This document shows positions 48,247 through 57,440 of a stretch of DNA of 64,000 bases, one piece after another. Made by a program: the position numbers and the translations under genes. The stretch is from Streptomyces atratus (GTDB lineage Bacteria; Actinomycetota; Actinomycetes; Streptomycetales; Streptomycetaceae). Under the pieces are notes generated by a model. That model did not search any database. It saw only the letters and a list, made by a program, of their open reading frames with translations, and was not told where the DNA came from. Positions within the stretch are counted from its first letter, which is position 1; each line of letters opens with the position of its first letter. Where the stretch lies: NCBI RefSeq assembly GCF_014648655.1, contig NZ_BMRN01000013.1, positions 124,001 to 188,000 of the forward strand, given 5' to 3'.

Positions 48247-50151
48247 GTGTCACTGCACAAGCCATGGAGAACCCGCATCGGAGCGCTGTCGGTGATCCTG
48301 TGCGGCGCGCTCGCGTCGACGCTGCTGACGGCGGCCGGCGCACGCGCCGAGGACAGCACCTGGACGGTACGGGACCAGCCCGACGGGCCCCGCGCCGAGC
48401 TGCGGCTCGACCGTGCGACCGGATCACTGGGCCTGACGGTGTCCCGCGAGGGCGGGACGGTCATCGCCCCGTCACCCGTGGGGATCGTGACCGAGCGGGC
48501 CGACCTCACCTCGGGGCTGGGGTTCCTCGGCCGCAGCGACCGCTCGGTGGACGAGCACTACCGCACGGGCGCGGGCAAGACCCGGAGCCGCACCGTCCAC
48601 ATGCGTGAATCGCGCTTCCGCTTCCGCACCGCCGCGGGCGCCCGGCTCGATCTGCTCGTCCGGGCCTCCGCCGATGGTGTCGCCTACCGCTACGTGCTGC
48701 CCGGTGACACGGGCAACGTCCTGCGCGAGACCTCCGCGTTCACCCTGCCCGAGGGGGCGTCCGCCTGGCTCGGCAACTACCGCAAGGACAACGAGAACCT
48801 CTTCAACGCGTACTCCGCCACGGGCGCCCCGGCCGGTGAGTACATGATGCAGGGGCTGTTCCGTACCAAAGGCGGCTACGCCCTGGTCGCCGAGTCCGAC
48901 GTCACCGGCAGCTACTCCGGGGCCCGTCTGGTCCATGACACGGGCTCCCCCACCTACCGCGTCAAGCTCTGGGACGAACAGGTCCAGGTGAAGGGCGCGC
49001 TCACCACGCCTTGGCGCGCCGTGGTCACCGGCGACCTGGCGACCGTCACCGAGTCCACCTTCACGGACGATCTCGCCCCGGCCTCCAAGGTCCGCGACAC
49101 CTCCTGGATCAAGCCGGGCCGGGCCCTGTGGACCTGGCTGGCGGGCGGGCGTCCGGCGGGCCGGAGCCTGGAGATGCAGAAGGGGTACGTCGACTACGCG
49201 GCCCCCCGCCACTGGCCGTACACCGTCGTCGACGCGGGCTGGTACTTCGACCCGGACCAGTGGGACGTCACCGACCCCGGCTGGCAGTCCCACAGCTGGA
49301 TTCCGGAGCTGGTGCGCTACGGCAGGGAGCGCGGCGTCGGAATCCAGGTCTGGATCCACCACCGCGACCTGGACACCGCCGAGGAGCGCGCCCAGTGGCT
49401 GCCCACACTGGAGAAGTGGGGCGTCAAGGGGGTGAAGATCGACTTCATGGACTCGGAGGCGCAGGAGACGTTCCGGTGGTACGACGAGATCCTCCCCGAG
49501 ACGGCAGCCCACCACCTCCTGGTCAACTTCCACGGCTCCACGATCCCCAAGGGCATCCAGCGCACCTGGCCGCACGTCATGTCGCTGGAGGGCGTCAACG
49601 GCGAGGAGAAGAAGACGAACACCGCCCAGCATCTGACCACGCTCCCGTTCACCCGGAACGTGATCGGCTCCATGGACTTCACCCCCGGCGCCTTCCACCG
49701 CCCGAACCGGCCCAACGCCGCGTCCGACGCGGGTGAGCTGGGCCTGTCGGCGCTGTACGAGTCCGGGGTCCAGAACCTGGCCGGTACCCCCGAGTCGTAC
49801 GAAGCCCGACCGGTGGCCCGGCACTTCCTGGAGCAGCTGCCGGACGTCTGGGACGACACCCGGCTGCTGGCGGGTGAGCCCGGAAGCAGCGCGGTCCTGG
49901 CCCGCCGCAACGGCAGCCGCTGGTTCATCGGCGGTACGTACGCGGGCACGGCGCACACCGCCGAGGTGCCCCTGCGGATCGGGGCCGGCCGGTGGCTGGT
50001 CGAAACGGTGACGGACGGGCCCGCGGGGCTGGTGCGCACGGCCCGCGTGGTGCGGGGCGGCGACGCGCTGTCGGTGGATGTGGTTGCCGACGGCGGCTTC
50101 GCCGCGGTGGCCTGCCGCTGGGCCCCGGGCCGCACCTCGTGCGACCGCTGA
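48247..50151 (+). CDS. Secreted GH97 alpha-glycosidase
   Basis: 634-residue secreted GH97 enzyme (alpha-galactosidase or alpha-glucosidase). Signal peptide 1-34 (ALSVILCGALASTLLTAAGARA), a beta-sandwich (residues 40-290), and a TIM barrel beginning PGRALWTWLAGG. Asp399 in GVKIDFMDSE fits the nucleophile of the retaining GH97 subgroup, as in Bacteroides alpha-galactosidase, and Glu448 in MSLEGVNGEE is the likely acid/base. The N-terminal YMMQGLFRTKGGYALVAESD segment is typical. GTG 48247 follows GGGAGAAATC. An imperfect GACCA-A-TGGTC element (48198-48208) stands in its leader. No GH97 partner genes are next to it. Confidence 0.92.
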   Translation: MSLHKPWRTRIGALSVILCGALASTLLTAAGARAEDSTWTVRDQPDGPRAELRLDRATGSLGLTVSREGGTVIAPSPVGIVTERADLTSGLGFLGRSDRSVDEHYRTGAGKTRSRTVHMRESRFRFRTAAGARLDLLVRASADGVAYRYVLPGDTGNVLRETSAFTLPEGASAWLGNYRKDNENLFNAYSATGAPAGEYMMQGLFRTKGGYALVAESDVTGSYSGARLVHDTGSPTYRVKLWDEQVQVKGALTTPWRAVVTGDLATVTESTFTDDLAPASKVRDTSWIKPGRALWTWLAGGRPAGRSLEMQKGYVDYAAPRHWPYTVVDAGWYFDPDQWDVTDPGWQSHSWIPELVRYGRERGVGIQVWIHHRDLDTAEERAQWLPTLEKWGVKGVKIDFMDSEAQETFRWYDEILPETAAHHLLVNFHGSTIPKGIQRTWPHVMSLEGVNGEEKKTNTAQHLTTLPFTRNVIGSMDFTPGAFHRPNRPNAASDAGELGLSALYESGVQNLAGTPESYEARPVARHFLEQLPDVWDDTRLLAGEPGSSAVLARRNGSRWFIGGTYAGTAHTAEVPLRIGAGRWLVETVTDGPAGLVRTARVVRGGDALSVDVVADGGFAAVACRWAPGRTSCDR

Positions 50152-50276
50152 ACCGGTAGCGGACCGGAATCCCCGGCCCGCCGGCTCATCTGTCGGCCGG
50201 GGCCGTTGTCAGTGGGCGCCCCTACTGTTCACGAGCAGGGGGCCCGCGGACAGCGGCCCGGCGGGAGGGGACGACG

Positions 50277-50747
50277 ATGAGCTTCAGCATGCAGGCACGG
50301 GCCGTTCCGGCGGCCGGGCTGCCGCAGGACTTCACCGGGGTGGCGGCGGTCTTCGCCGACACGGACGATGCGCTCGATTTCCTGGAGACGGATCTGCGCA
50401 TCTCCAAGGACTTCTCCCAGGTGCACGAGTTGTGCCTCACCGCACCGCCCGGCCAGGGCAGTTGCGAGCTCCCGGTCTTCGGCGGGACCGTCCACGAGGA
50501 CCCGGCCGGTATCGAGGCGCCGTCGGTGACTCTGGAGGCCGCGGGGGTGCGGGAGGCGGCGGAATTCCTCCGCAGCCATCCGTTCGACAAGCTGTGGCGC
50601 GGGGCCGCCGGGGGTGTCGGCGCGCACTGGGGCTGGCCGGAGCCCGAGGTCCGCGATGTCTTCGCCCACCACTACCGGCAGGTGCTGGACTTCTACGGGC
50701 GGGCCGCGGAGGCGGGCGACGCAGTGGTGAAGCGGTTCCTCTACTGA
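50277..50747 (+). CDS. DUF1877 (YfbM-like) family protein
   Basis: 156-residue protein of the DUF1877/YfbM group of unknown function. Matching blocks: MSFSMQARAVPAAGLPQDF, DALDFLETDLRISKDFSQVHEL, FLRSHPFDKLWRGAAGG and DVFAHHYRQVLDFYGRAAEAGDAVVKRF at the C-terminus. ATG 50277 has GGGAGGGG upstream. It ends 100 bp from the convergent pruA stop. Confidence 0.85.
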   Translation: MSFSMQARAVPAAGLPQDFTGVAAVFADTDDALDFLETDLRISKDFSQVHELCLTAPPGQGSCELPVFGGTVHEDPAGIEAPSVTLEAAGVREAAEFLRSHPFDKLWRGAAGGVGAHWGWPEPEVRDVFAHHYRQVLDFYGRAAEAGDAVVKRFLY

Positions 50748-50847
50748 GGGAGGGCCCCGGAATGGAAACCGCCTCCCGGCCGGCAGGGGAACCGGGCGGG
50801 AGGCGGAATTCGTGGCGGGGCGCCGGGGTGTGGCGCCCCGGGGGGCG

Positions 50848-52479
50848 TCAGCCCTGGTGGGGGTAGGTGTAGTCGGTCGGCGGAACCAGCGTCTCCTTGA
50901 TGGCCCGGGTCAGGGTCCAGCGCTGCAGGTTCTGCGGGGCGCCCGCCTTGTCGTTCGTACCCGAGGCACGGCCGCCACCGAAGGGCTGCTGGCCGACGAC
51001 GGCACCGGTCGACTTGTCGTTGATGTAGAAGTTGCCCGCGGCGTACCGCAGCTTCTCCATCGTGTGCGCGGCCGCGGCGCGGTCGCCCGCGATGACGGAA
51101 CCGGTCAGCGCGTAGTCGGAGACCGACTCCATCTGCTCCAGCATCTCGTCGTACTTGTCGTCCTCGTAGACGTGCACGGCGAGGATCGGGCCGAAGTACT
51201 CGGTCGTGAAGACCTCGTTCGAAGGGTCGCTGCACTCGATGACGGTCGGGCGGACGAAGTAGCCCACCGAGTCGTCGTACGTGCCGCCCGCGATGATCGT
51301 GCAGGACGGGTCGGACTTGGCGCGGTCGATCGCGGCCTTGTTCTTGGCGAACGAGCGCTCGTCGATGACGGCACCGATGAAGTTCGACAGGTCGGTGACG
51401 TCACCCATGGTGATGGAGTCGACCTCTGCCGCGAACTTCTCCTTGAAACCGGAGTTCCAGATGGAGGCCGGGACGTACGCACGGGAGGAAGCCGAGCACT
51501 TCTGGCCCTGGAACTCGAAGGAGCCACGGGTGAGCGCGGTCTTCAGCACGGCGTGGTCGGCCGACGGGTGGGCGACGACGAAGTCCTTGCCGCCGGTCTC
51601 GCCGACGAGCCGCGGGTAGGTGCGGTAGTTGGCGATGTTGTTGCCGACCGTCTTCCACAGGTGCTGGAAGGTGGGGGTCGAACCGGTGAAGTGGATACCG
51701 GCCAGGTCGCGGTGGTTCAGGGCCACCTCGGAGACGGCGATGCCGTCACCGGTCACCAGGTTGATGACGCCCTTGGGCAGACCTGCCTCTTCCAGGAGCT
51801 GCATCAGCAGCACGGCGGCGTGGGTCTGCGTCGGGGACGGCTTCCACACCACGACGTTGCCCATGAGAGCGGGGGCGGTGGGCAGGTTGCCCGCAATGGC
51901 CGTGAAGTTGAACGGCGTGATCGCGTAGACGAAGCCCTCCAGCGGGCGGTGGTCCATACGGTTCCACACGCCCGGCGAGTTGGCCGGGGGCTGCTCGGCC
52001 AGGATCTGGCGCGCGTAGTGCACGTTGAAGCGCCAGAAGTCGACGAGCTCACAGGGAGTGTCGATCTCGGCCTGCTGGGCGGTCTTCGACTGGCCGAGCA
52101 TCGTGGATGCGGCCAGCGTCTCGCGCCAGGGGCCGGACAGCAGCTCGGCGGCGCGCAGGATGATCGCGGCGCGGTCGTCGAAGGACATCGCGCGCCAGGC
52201 CGGGGCGGCGGCCAGCGCGGCGTCGATCGCGTCCTGGGCGTCCTGCTGCGTGGCGCCGGCGAACGTACCGATGACGGCCTTGTGGTTGTGCGGCTGTACG
52301 ACGTCGAAGCGCTCGCCGCCGCCCATCCGCTTCTCGCCACCGATGGTCATCGGAAGGTCGATCGGGTTCTGGCTGAGCTCCTTGAGCTTCGCCTCCAGGC
52401 GGGCGCGCTCCGGGGAACCCGGGGCGTAGGAGTGGACCGGCTCGTTGACCGGCGCGGGGACCTGAGTAACAGCGTCCAT
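50848..52479 (-). CDS. pruA: L-glutamate gamma-semialdehyde (P5C) dehydrogenase
   Basis: 543-residue NAD-dependent aldehyde dehydrogenase, the second step of proline catabolism (glutamate semialdehyde to glutamate). Cofactor loop LVTGDGIAVSEVALNHRDLAGIHFTG, catalytic Glu region LVGETGGKDFVVAHP and the catalytic Cys in FQGQKCSASSRAYVP. The N-terminus VPAPVNEPVHSYAPGSPERARLE fits the actinobacterial PruA group. ATG 52479. It is 48 bp downstream of putB, and both face the PucR regulator's palindrome. Confidence 0.95.
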   Translation of the reverse strand: MDAVTQVPAPVNEPVHSYAPGSPERARLEAKLKELSQNPIDLPMTIGGEKRMGGGERFDVVQPHNHKAVIGTFAGATQQDAQDAIDAALAAAPAWRAMSFDDRAAIILRAAELLSGPWRETLAASTMLGQSKTAQQAEIDTPCELVDFWRFNVHYARQILAEQPPANSPGVWNRMDHRPLEGFVYAITPFNFTAIAGNLPTAPALMGNVVVWKPSPTQTHAAVLLMQLLEEAGLPKGVINLVTGDGIAVSEVALNHRDLAGIHFTGSTPTFQHLWKTVGNNIANYRTYPRLVGETGGKDFVVAHPSADHAVLKTALTRGSFEFQGQKCSASSRAYVPASIWNSGFKEKFAAEVDSITMGDVTDLSNFIGAVIDERSFAKNKAAIDRAKSDPSCTIIAGGTYDDSVGYFVRPTVIECSDPSNEVFTTEYFGPILAVHVYEDDKYDEMLEQMESVSDYALTGSVIAGDRAAAAHTMEKLRYAAGNFYINDKSTGAVVGQQPFGGGRASGTNDKAGAPQNLQRWTLTRAIKETLVPPTDYTYPHQG

Positions 52480-52526
52480 GAGTGCCTTGTCTCCTTGTGT
52501 CAGGGGGTGGGGGTCAGCCGGGCAGG

Positions 52527-53453
52527 TCAGCCCTTGGTGAGGATGGAGCGGCCGAAGAACAGCAGGTTCGCCGGCTTCTCCGCGAGGCGGCGCATGAAGT
52601 AGCCGTACCAGTCGGTGCCGTACGCGGTGTACACGCGCATCCGGTGGCCCTCGGCCGCGAGCCGGATGTGCTCGTCGCTTCGGATGCCGTACAGCATCTG
52701 GAACTCGTACTCATCCAGCTTGCGCCCGGCCTTACGGGCCAGCTCCTGGGCGATGGCGATCAGACGGGGGTCGTGCGACCCGATCATCGGGTAGCCCTCG
52801 CCCTCCATCAGGGTCTTCAGGATGCGGACGTACGCCTTGTCGATCTCGGCCTTGTCCTGGTACGCGACGGAGGCGGGCTCCTTGTAGGCGCCCTTCACAA
52901 TGCGGACGCGGCTGCCGGCGGCGGCCAGGCGGCGGGCGTCCTCCTCGGTGCGGAACAGGTACGCCTGGATCACACAGCCGGTCTGCGGGAAGTCCTTCCG
53001 CAGCTCCTCGTGGATGGCGAACATCGAGTCGAGGGTGGTGTGGTCCTCGGCGTCCAGCGTGACCGTGGTGCCGATCGCGGCCGCGGCCTCGACGACTGGG
53101 CGGACGTTGGCGAGCGCCAGCTCGTGGCCGCCGTCCAGCGCTTGGCCGAACATGGAGAGCTTGACGGACATCTCGGCCTTGGTGCCCAGGCCCAGGTCCT
53201 TGAGGCGCTCGATCAGTTCGAGGTAGGCATCGCGGGCGGCGGCGGCCTGCTCAGGGGTGGTGATGTCCTCGCCGACCACGTCGAGGGTGACTTCGAGGCC
53301 CTTGCCGGCGGCGTCCTCGATGATCGGGACGACCTGCTCGACAGTCTCACCGGCGATGAACCGGTCGACGACCTGCTTGGTGCCAGGTGCGGCCGAGATG
53401 AAACGGCGCATCTTGTCGCTGCGGGACGCGGCGAGAATCACGGGACCCAGCAC
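52527..53453 (-). CDS. putB: Proline dehydrogenase
   Basis: 308-residue FAD-dependent monofunctional proline dehydrogenase (proline to pyrroline-5-carboxylate). Barrel features: AEMSVKLSMFG, VTLDAEDHTTLDS, CVIQAYLFRTEEDARRL, RIVKGAYKEPASVAY, MIGSHDPRLIAIA, EFQMLYGIRSDE and VYTAYGTDWYGYFMRRLAEKPAN. GTG 53453 with GGAGG 6 nt upstream fits best; the frame remains open to 53522. It is the first gene of putB-pruA. Confidence 0.94.
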   Translation of the reverse strand: MLGPVILAASRSDKMRRFISAAPGTKQVVDRFIAGETVEQVVPIIEDAAGKGLEVTLDVVGEDITTPEQAAAARDAYLELIERLKDLGLGTKAEMSVKLSMFGQALDGGHELALANVRPVVEAAAAIGTTVTLDAEDHTTLDSMFAIHEELRKDFPQTGCVIQAYLFRTEEDARRLAAAGSRVRIVKGAYKEPASVAYQDKAEIDKAYVRILKTLMEGEGYPMIGSHDPRLIAIAQELARKAGRKLDEYEFQMLYGIRSDEHIRLAAEGHRMRVYTAYGTDWYGYFMRRLAEKPANLLFFGRSILTKG

Positions 53454-53598
53454 GGGGCACCTCCACGGAAAGTACGAACGAAGGCCGTACCGGCAGATGA
53501 GGAACACAGAGCGGTACAGCACGGAGAACCACCGTGAAATCTAAGGATCCCTCCGATGGTGTGCCATCGACAGCTGTCACGCATCCATTCCCGGGATC

Positions 53599-53614
53599 TC
53601 AGACATATGTCTGA
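53599..53614. promoter_or_regulatory. 16-bp perfect palindrome TCAGACATATGTCTGA (put operator candidate)
   Basis: A fully symmetrical 16-mer, 21 bp upstream of the PucR-type start and 146 bp upstream of putB. Its place in the divergent promoter makes it the probable binding site of the PucR-type regulator. Known PucR-family regulators control put genes in other actinobacteria; this site itself is inferred. Confidence 0.65.
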
Positions 53615-53634
53615 AGGGGTGCGAGAATGGCCGG

Positions 53635-54777
53635 GTGAAGGGCGATTACCAGGAGCTGGTCGACGAGATCTCCGGGCTGCTCGGCGCCCCCGCGACGCTG
53701 GAGAACCGGGACTTCGGCCTGGTCGCCTTCGGCGCCCACGACAGCGACGACGACACGGCGATGGACCCTGTCCGCACCCGCTCGATCCTGACCCGGCGCT
53801 CCACGCCCGCGGTACGCGCCTGGTTCGAGGGCTTCGGCATCGCCCGCGCCACCGGCCCGGTCCGCATTCCGGCCGCCCCGGAGGCCGGGGTGTTCCGGGG
53901 CCGGATCTGTCTGCCGGTACGCCATCGGGGTGTCGTGCTCGGTTACGTATGGCTGCTCGACGCGGACCCCGGGCCGACCGACGAGCAGCTGGAGGCGGCG
54001 ATGGAGGTGGCGACCCGGATCGGGGGGCTGCTCTTCGACGAGGCGCGGGCGGGCACGGACCTGTCCCGGGAGTTCGGGGCGGTCCTCACCGCCGGGCGGG
54101 GCTGGCAGCGCGACATGGCGGTGGCCGCGCTGCGCGAGGCACTGGGCCGGGACGCGGAAGGCCTGCACACGGTGGTGTGCGTGACCCCGTGGACCGACGA
54201 TCCGCCATCGGTCCGTACGGTCTCCTCGGCATCGGCGCTGACCTCGGTCCCGGCCCCCGGGGCCGCCGGGGGCGCCTCGCTGGCCGCGCTGATCCGGCTG
54301 CGCTCCAGCGATGTCCTCGACCCGGCGCTCACCGCCGCGGACCGGCTGCGTTCCTCCGCGGGCGGGCACGCCACCGCCGGGGTCGCGGTGCCCCGCCGGG
54401 GTCTGGCGGACCTGGCCGAGGCCTGGCACGAGGCGGCGGCCGCGGCCCGCGCGGCGGCGGCCGAGTCCCGCTTCGGCCCGGTCGCCGAATGGTCGGCGAT
54501 CGGTCCGTACCGGCTGCTGACCGCACTCCCCGCAGAAGCGGCCGCGGATCCCGCGGTCCGTGCCCTGCTCACCCCGCTGCACAAGGATCTGGCCCGCACC
54601 GCCGAGGTGTTCCTCGACTGCGCGGGCCAGGCATCCCGTACGGCCACCGCACTCGGCATCCACCGCCAGACGCTCTACTACCGGCTCTCCCGGGTCCAGC
54701 AGCTCACCGGCCTCGATCTCAACGACGGCGAGGACCGGCTCTTGCTGCACATGACGCTCAAGGGCGCGCGGCTCTGA
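53635..54777 (+). CDS. PucR/CdaR-type regulator of proline utilisation
   Basis: 380-residue regulator with an N-terminal GAF-like sensing part (GAPATLENRDFGLVAFGAHDSD, residues 16-130), a central GGDEF-like/CdaR region and a C-terminal PucR helix-turn-helix. The HTH reads AGQASRTATALGIHRQTLYYRLSRV near residues 330-355, followed by LDLNDGEDRLLLHMTLKG. GTG 53635 follows GGGGTGCGAGAATGGCC, giving KGDYQELVDEI. It is divergent from putB-pruA, which argues for control of proline breakdown. Confidence 0.85.
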   Translation: MKGDYQELVDEISGLLGAPATLENRDFGLVAFGAHDSDDDTAMDPVRTRSILTRRSTPAVRAWFEGFGIARATGPVRIPAAPEAGVFRGRICLPVRHRGVVLGYVWLLDADPGPTDEQLEAAMEVATRIGGLLFDEARAGTDLSREFGAVLTAGRGWQRDMAVAALREALGRDAEGLHTVVCVTPWTDDPPSVRTVSSASALTSVPAPGAAGGASLAALIRLRSSDVLDPALTAADRLRSSAGGHATAGVAVPRRGLADLAEAWHEAAAAARAAAAESRFGPVAEWSAIGPYRLLTALPAEAAADPAVRALLTPLHKDLARTAEVFLDCAGQASRTATALGIHRQTLYYRLSRVQQLTGLDLNDGEDRLLLHMTLKGARL

Positions 54778-54904
54778 TCCCACGCGCCACCACCGAGCCC
54801 GACGCATCCGAGAGCCCCCATCAGCCCGTCGGCGTTCGAGGGCGCAGCCGTCGCCCCGGACCCCGGGCACTCGGCCCGACCCGGACGCCGACTCCCGGCC
54901 CTTC

Positions 54905-55495
54905 CTACCGCACCCGCCCTTCGAGCACCGCCTTCAGACCGTCCGTCAGATCCTGTGCGGACGGCGCCGATTCGCTGTCCATCAGCCACTGCACCATCAC
55001 ACCCGCGAGCAGCGCCTGGCAGAACAGCCCGGCCACCCGCGCCTTCTCCGGGTCCGTCTCCGGGTCGATGCCGAGCATGTTCTGGGCGAGCCCGTCACGC
55101 CCCTCGCGCTGCGGGCCCGCCAGGGCCTTCTGCAGCTCCGGGTCCTGATCGATCCGGGAAACGACCTCCATCTGGAGCTGCCAGACGGACCGGGTCTGCC
55201 CGTAGCTGTCGATCACCCGCTCCCAGGCATCGCGGAACTGGTCGAGCGGCAACCGGGGCCCGCCGTCGCCGCCGTCCGTGTCCACGTCCGGCCGCTCGGT
55301 GAGCACATCGCCCCACTCCTCCGTCACCTTGAGGAAGGCGAGGTTGAGCAGGGCCTCCTTGGAGCCATAGTGGTAGCCGATGGAGGCGAGGTTCGTACCG
55401 GAGGCGGCCACGATGTCGCGCGCCGTCGTCCGGGCGTATCCCTTCTCCAGCAGGCAGCGCTTGGCGCCTTCGAGCAGATCCTCACGGTGTCCCAT
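54905..55495 (-). CDS. TetR-family transcriptional regulator
   Basis: 196-residue TetR-family regulator. HTH in residues 5-52 (REDLLEGAKRCLLEKGYART, GTNLASIGYHYGSKEALL). The C-terminal domain has WERVIDSYGQTRSVWQLQMEVVSRI and GLFCQALLAGVMVQWLMDSE. An inverted-repeat block lies 23 bp upstream of its start at 55518-55542. Neighbours are the PucR gene (convergent) and serA (same strand, 77 bp upstream); ligand and targets are unknown. Confidence 0.88.
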   Translation of the reverse strand: MGHREDLLEGAKRCLLEKGYARTTARDIVAASGTNLASIGYHYGSKEALLNLAFLKVTEEWGDVLTERPDVDTDGGDGGPRLPLDQFRDAWERVIDSYGQTRSVWQLQMEVVSRIDQDPELQKALAGPQREGRDGLAQNMLGIDPETDPEKARVAGLFCQALLAGVMVQWLMDSESAPSAQDLTDGLKAVLEGRVR

Positions 55496-55517
55496 GAAAG
55501 GAGCGTACCCGGCACGC

Positions 55518-55542
55518 AGACGCCTGTGTAAGACACACGTCT
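55518..55542. promoter_or_regulatory. Operator-like repeats AGACG...TGTGT-AAG-ACACACGTCT
   Basis: The 25-bp block contains overlapping symmetries: AGAC-ACAC-GTCT (55531-55542) and TGTGT-AAG-ACACA (55525-55537), with an outer AGACG/CGTCT pair. It lies between serA's stop and the TetR start, a normal place for an autoregulatory TetR operator. Confidence 0.5.
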
Positions 55543-55572
55543 AGATGCCGGGTGCGCGGGGCCCTGTGGCCG

Positions 55573-57165
55573 TCAGTCGGTCAGGTTCACCGTACGGGCC
55601 GATGCGGCACCGATCTCCGTGGAGATCTCGGTGAGAACCGACGCCGGGACGTCGTCGTCGACGGTGAGTACGACCAGCGCCTCGCCGCCCGCGTCCGTCC
55701 GCGAGACCTGCATGCCCGCGATGTTCAGACCGGCCTCGCCGAGGATCCGGCCGACCGTGCCGACGACACCGGGACGGTCCTCGTAACGCAGCACCACCAT
55801 GTGGTCGGCCAGCGCCAGGTCCACGTCGTACTGGCCGACGGCTACGATCTTCTGGAGGTGCTTGGGGCCGGCCAGCGTGCCGGAGACCGCGACCTCCTCG
55901 CCGCCCGAGAGCGTGCCGCGGACGGTGACCACGTTGCGGTGGTCCGGCGACTCGGAGCTGGTGGTGAGGCGGACCTCGACACCGCGCTCCTGCGCGAAGA
56001 GCGGGGCATTCACATACGACACGGTCTCGTCGACCACGTCCTCGAAGACGCCCTTGAGCGCGGAGAGTTCGAGCACCTTGACGTCGTGCTGGGTGATCTC
56101 GCCGTACACCTCGACGTCGAGGCGGACCGCGACCTCGCCCGCGAGCGCCGTGAAGATCCGGCCGAGCTTCTCGGCGAGCGGCAAGCCCGGGCGTACGTCC
56201 TCGGCGATCACACCGCCCTGGACGTTGACCGCGTCCGGCACGAGCTCACCGGCGAGGGCGAGGCGCACGGATTTGGCGACCGCGATGCCCGCCTTCTCCT
56301 GGGCCTCGTCGGTGGAGGCACCGAGGTGCGGGGTGCAGACGACCTGGTCGAACTCGAACAGCGGGGAGTCCGTGCAGGGCTCCTTCGTGTACACGTCGAG
56401 ACCGGCGCCGGCGACCCGGCCCTCCTTGAGGGCGGAGGCGAGCGCCTCCTCGTCGACGATGCCACCGCGCGCGGCGTTGACGATACGCACCGAGGGCTTC
56501 ACCTTGTGCAGCGCCTCGTCGCCGATCAGGCCCAGCGTCTCAGGGGTCTTGGGCAGGTGCACGGTGATGAAGTCGGCAACCTCGAGCAGCTCGTCCAGCG
56601 TAAGGAGTTTGACGCCCATCTGGGCGGCACGCGCGGGCTGCACATAGGGGTCGTACGCGACGATCTTCATGCCGAAGGCCGACATGCGCTGAGCGACCAG
56701 GACACCGATGCGGCCGAGGCCGACGACGCCGAGGATCTTCTCGCTCAGCTCGACGCCGGTGTACTTGGAGCGCTTCCACTCGCCGTTCTTGAGGGCGGTG
56801 TTGGCCTGCGGGATGTTGCGCGCGGTGGCGACCAGCAGACCGCAGGCCAGCTCGGCAGCGGTCACGATGTTGGAGGTCGGCGCGTTGACGACCATCACGC
56901 CGGCCTTGGTGGCGGCGGAGACGTCGACGTTGTCCAGACCGACGCCCGCGCGGGCGACGACCTTCAGCTTCTTCGCGGCGGCGATGGCCTCGGCGTCGAC
57001 CTTGGTGGCGGAGCGCACCAGGATGGCGTCGACATCGGCGATCGCGGGGAGGAGCTCGGCGCGGTCCGCGCCGTTGCAGTGCCGGATTTCGAAATCCGGA
57101 CCCAGGGCGTCAACCGTGGCAGGCGACAGCTCTTCAGCGATGAGTACGACAGGTTTCGAGCTCAC
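55573..57165 (-). CDS. serA: D-3-phosphoglycerate dehydrogenase (long form with ACT domain)
   Basis: 530-residue enzyme of serine synthesis. Catalytic and NAD domains: VVLIAEELSPATVDALGP, ILVRSATKVDAEAI, KVVARAGVGLDNVDV, the nucleotide site LGVVGLGRIGVLVAQR, NAARGGIVDEEAL and the His/Glu pair near VVCTPHLGASTDEAQ. The ASB intervening domain (residues 320-450) and an ACT domain at the C-terminus follow (MVVLRYEDRPGVVGTVGRILGE). GTG 57165 has GAGGA 6 nt upstream; GTG 57177 is possible. Serine feedback through the ACT domain is known for related enzymes. Confidence 0.95.
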   Translation of the reverse strand: MSSKPVVLIAEELSPATVDALGPDFEIRHCNGADRAELLPAIADVDAILVRSATKVDAEAIAAAKKLKVVARAGVGLDNVDVSAATKAGVMVVNAPTSNIVTAAELACGLLVATARNIPQANTALKNGEWKRSKYTGVELSEKILGVVGLGRIGVLVAQRMSAFGMKIVAYDPYVQPARAAQMGVKLLTLDELLEVADFITVHLPKTPETLGLIGDEALHKVKPSVRIVNAARGGIVDEEALASALKEGRVAGAGLDVYTKEPCTDSPLFEFDQVVCTPHLGASTDEAQEKAGIAVAKSVRLALAGELVPDAVNVQGGVIAEDVRPGLPLAEKLGRIFTALAGEVAVRLDVEVYGEITQHDVKVLELSALKGVFEDVVDETVSYVNAPLFAQERGVEVRLTTSSESPDHRNVVTVRGTLSGGEEVAVSGTLAGPKHLQKIVAVGQYDVDLALADHMVVLRYEDRPGVVGTVGRILGEAGLNIAGMQVSRTDAGGEALVVLTVDDDVPASVLTEISTEIGAASARTVNLTD

Positions 57166-57400
57166 GTGAGTCCTCACAAGTCCAGTGCGGACGGCCGTCC
57201 CGACGGCCGCAGGCGGTGGAGGGGCTTGCCGCGTGGAAGACGCACGACACTGTGGGCCTGACGCGTGTATGTGTGGAGAAGTGTAGTCATGCGCCAGGAC
57301 GCATACTGCGCCCCGATGGAAGGATCACCCACACGGGGGTGGACGACTTGTACACACGTACGACGCCGCCTCTTCCAGCGGTGAAGCAGGGGGGAACACC

Positions 57401-57426
57401 GCGGGGACGGGTCAGGAGACCCGCCC
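57401..57426 (-). terminator. ilvC terminator hairpin
   Basis: 11-bp stem with one G-U pair (57401-57411 with 57416-57426) and AGGA-type tetraloop, 15 bp past the ilvC stop. The rest of the 275-bp gap to serA shows no gene. Confidence 0.7.
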
Positions 57427-57440
57427 CCGGGGCGAATGGG

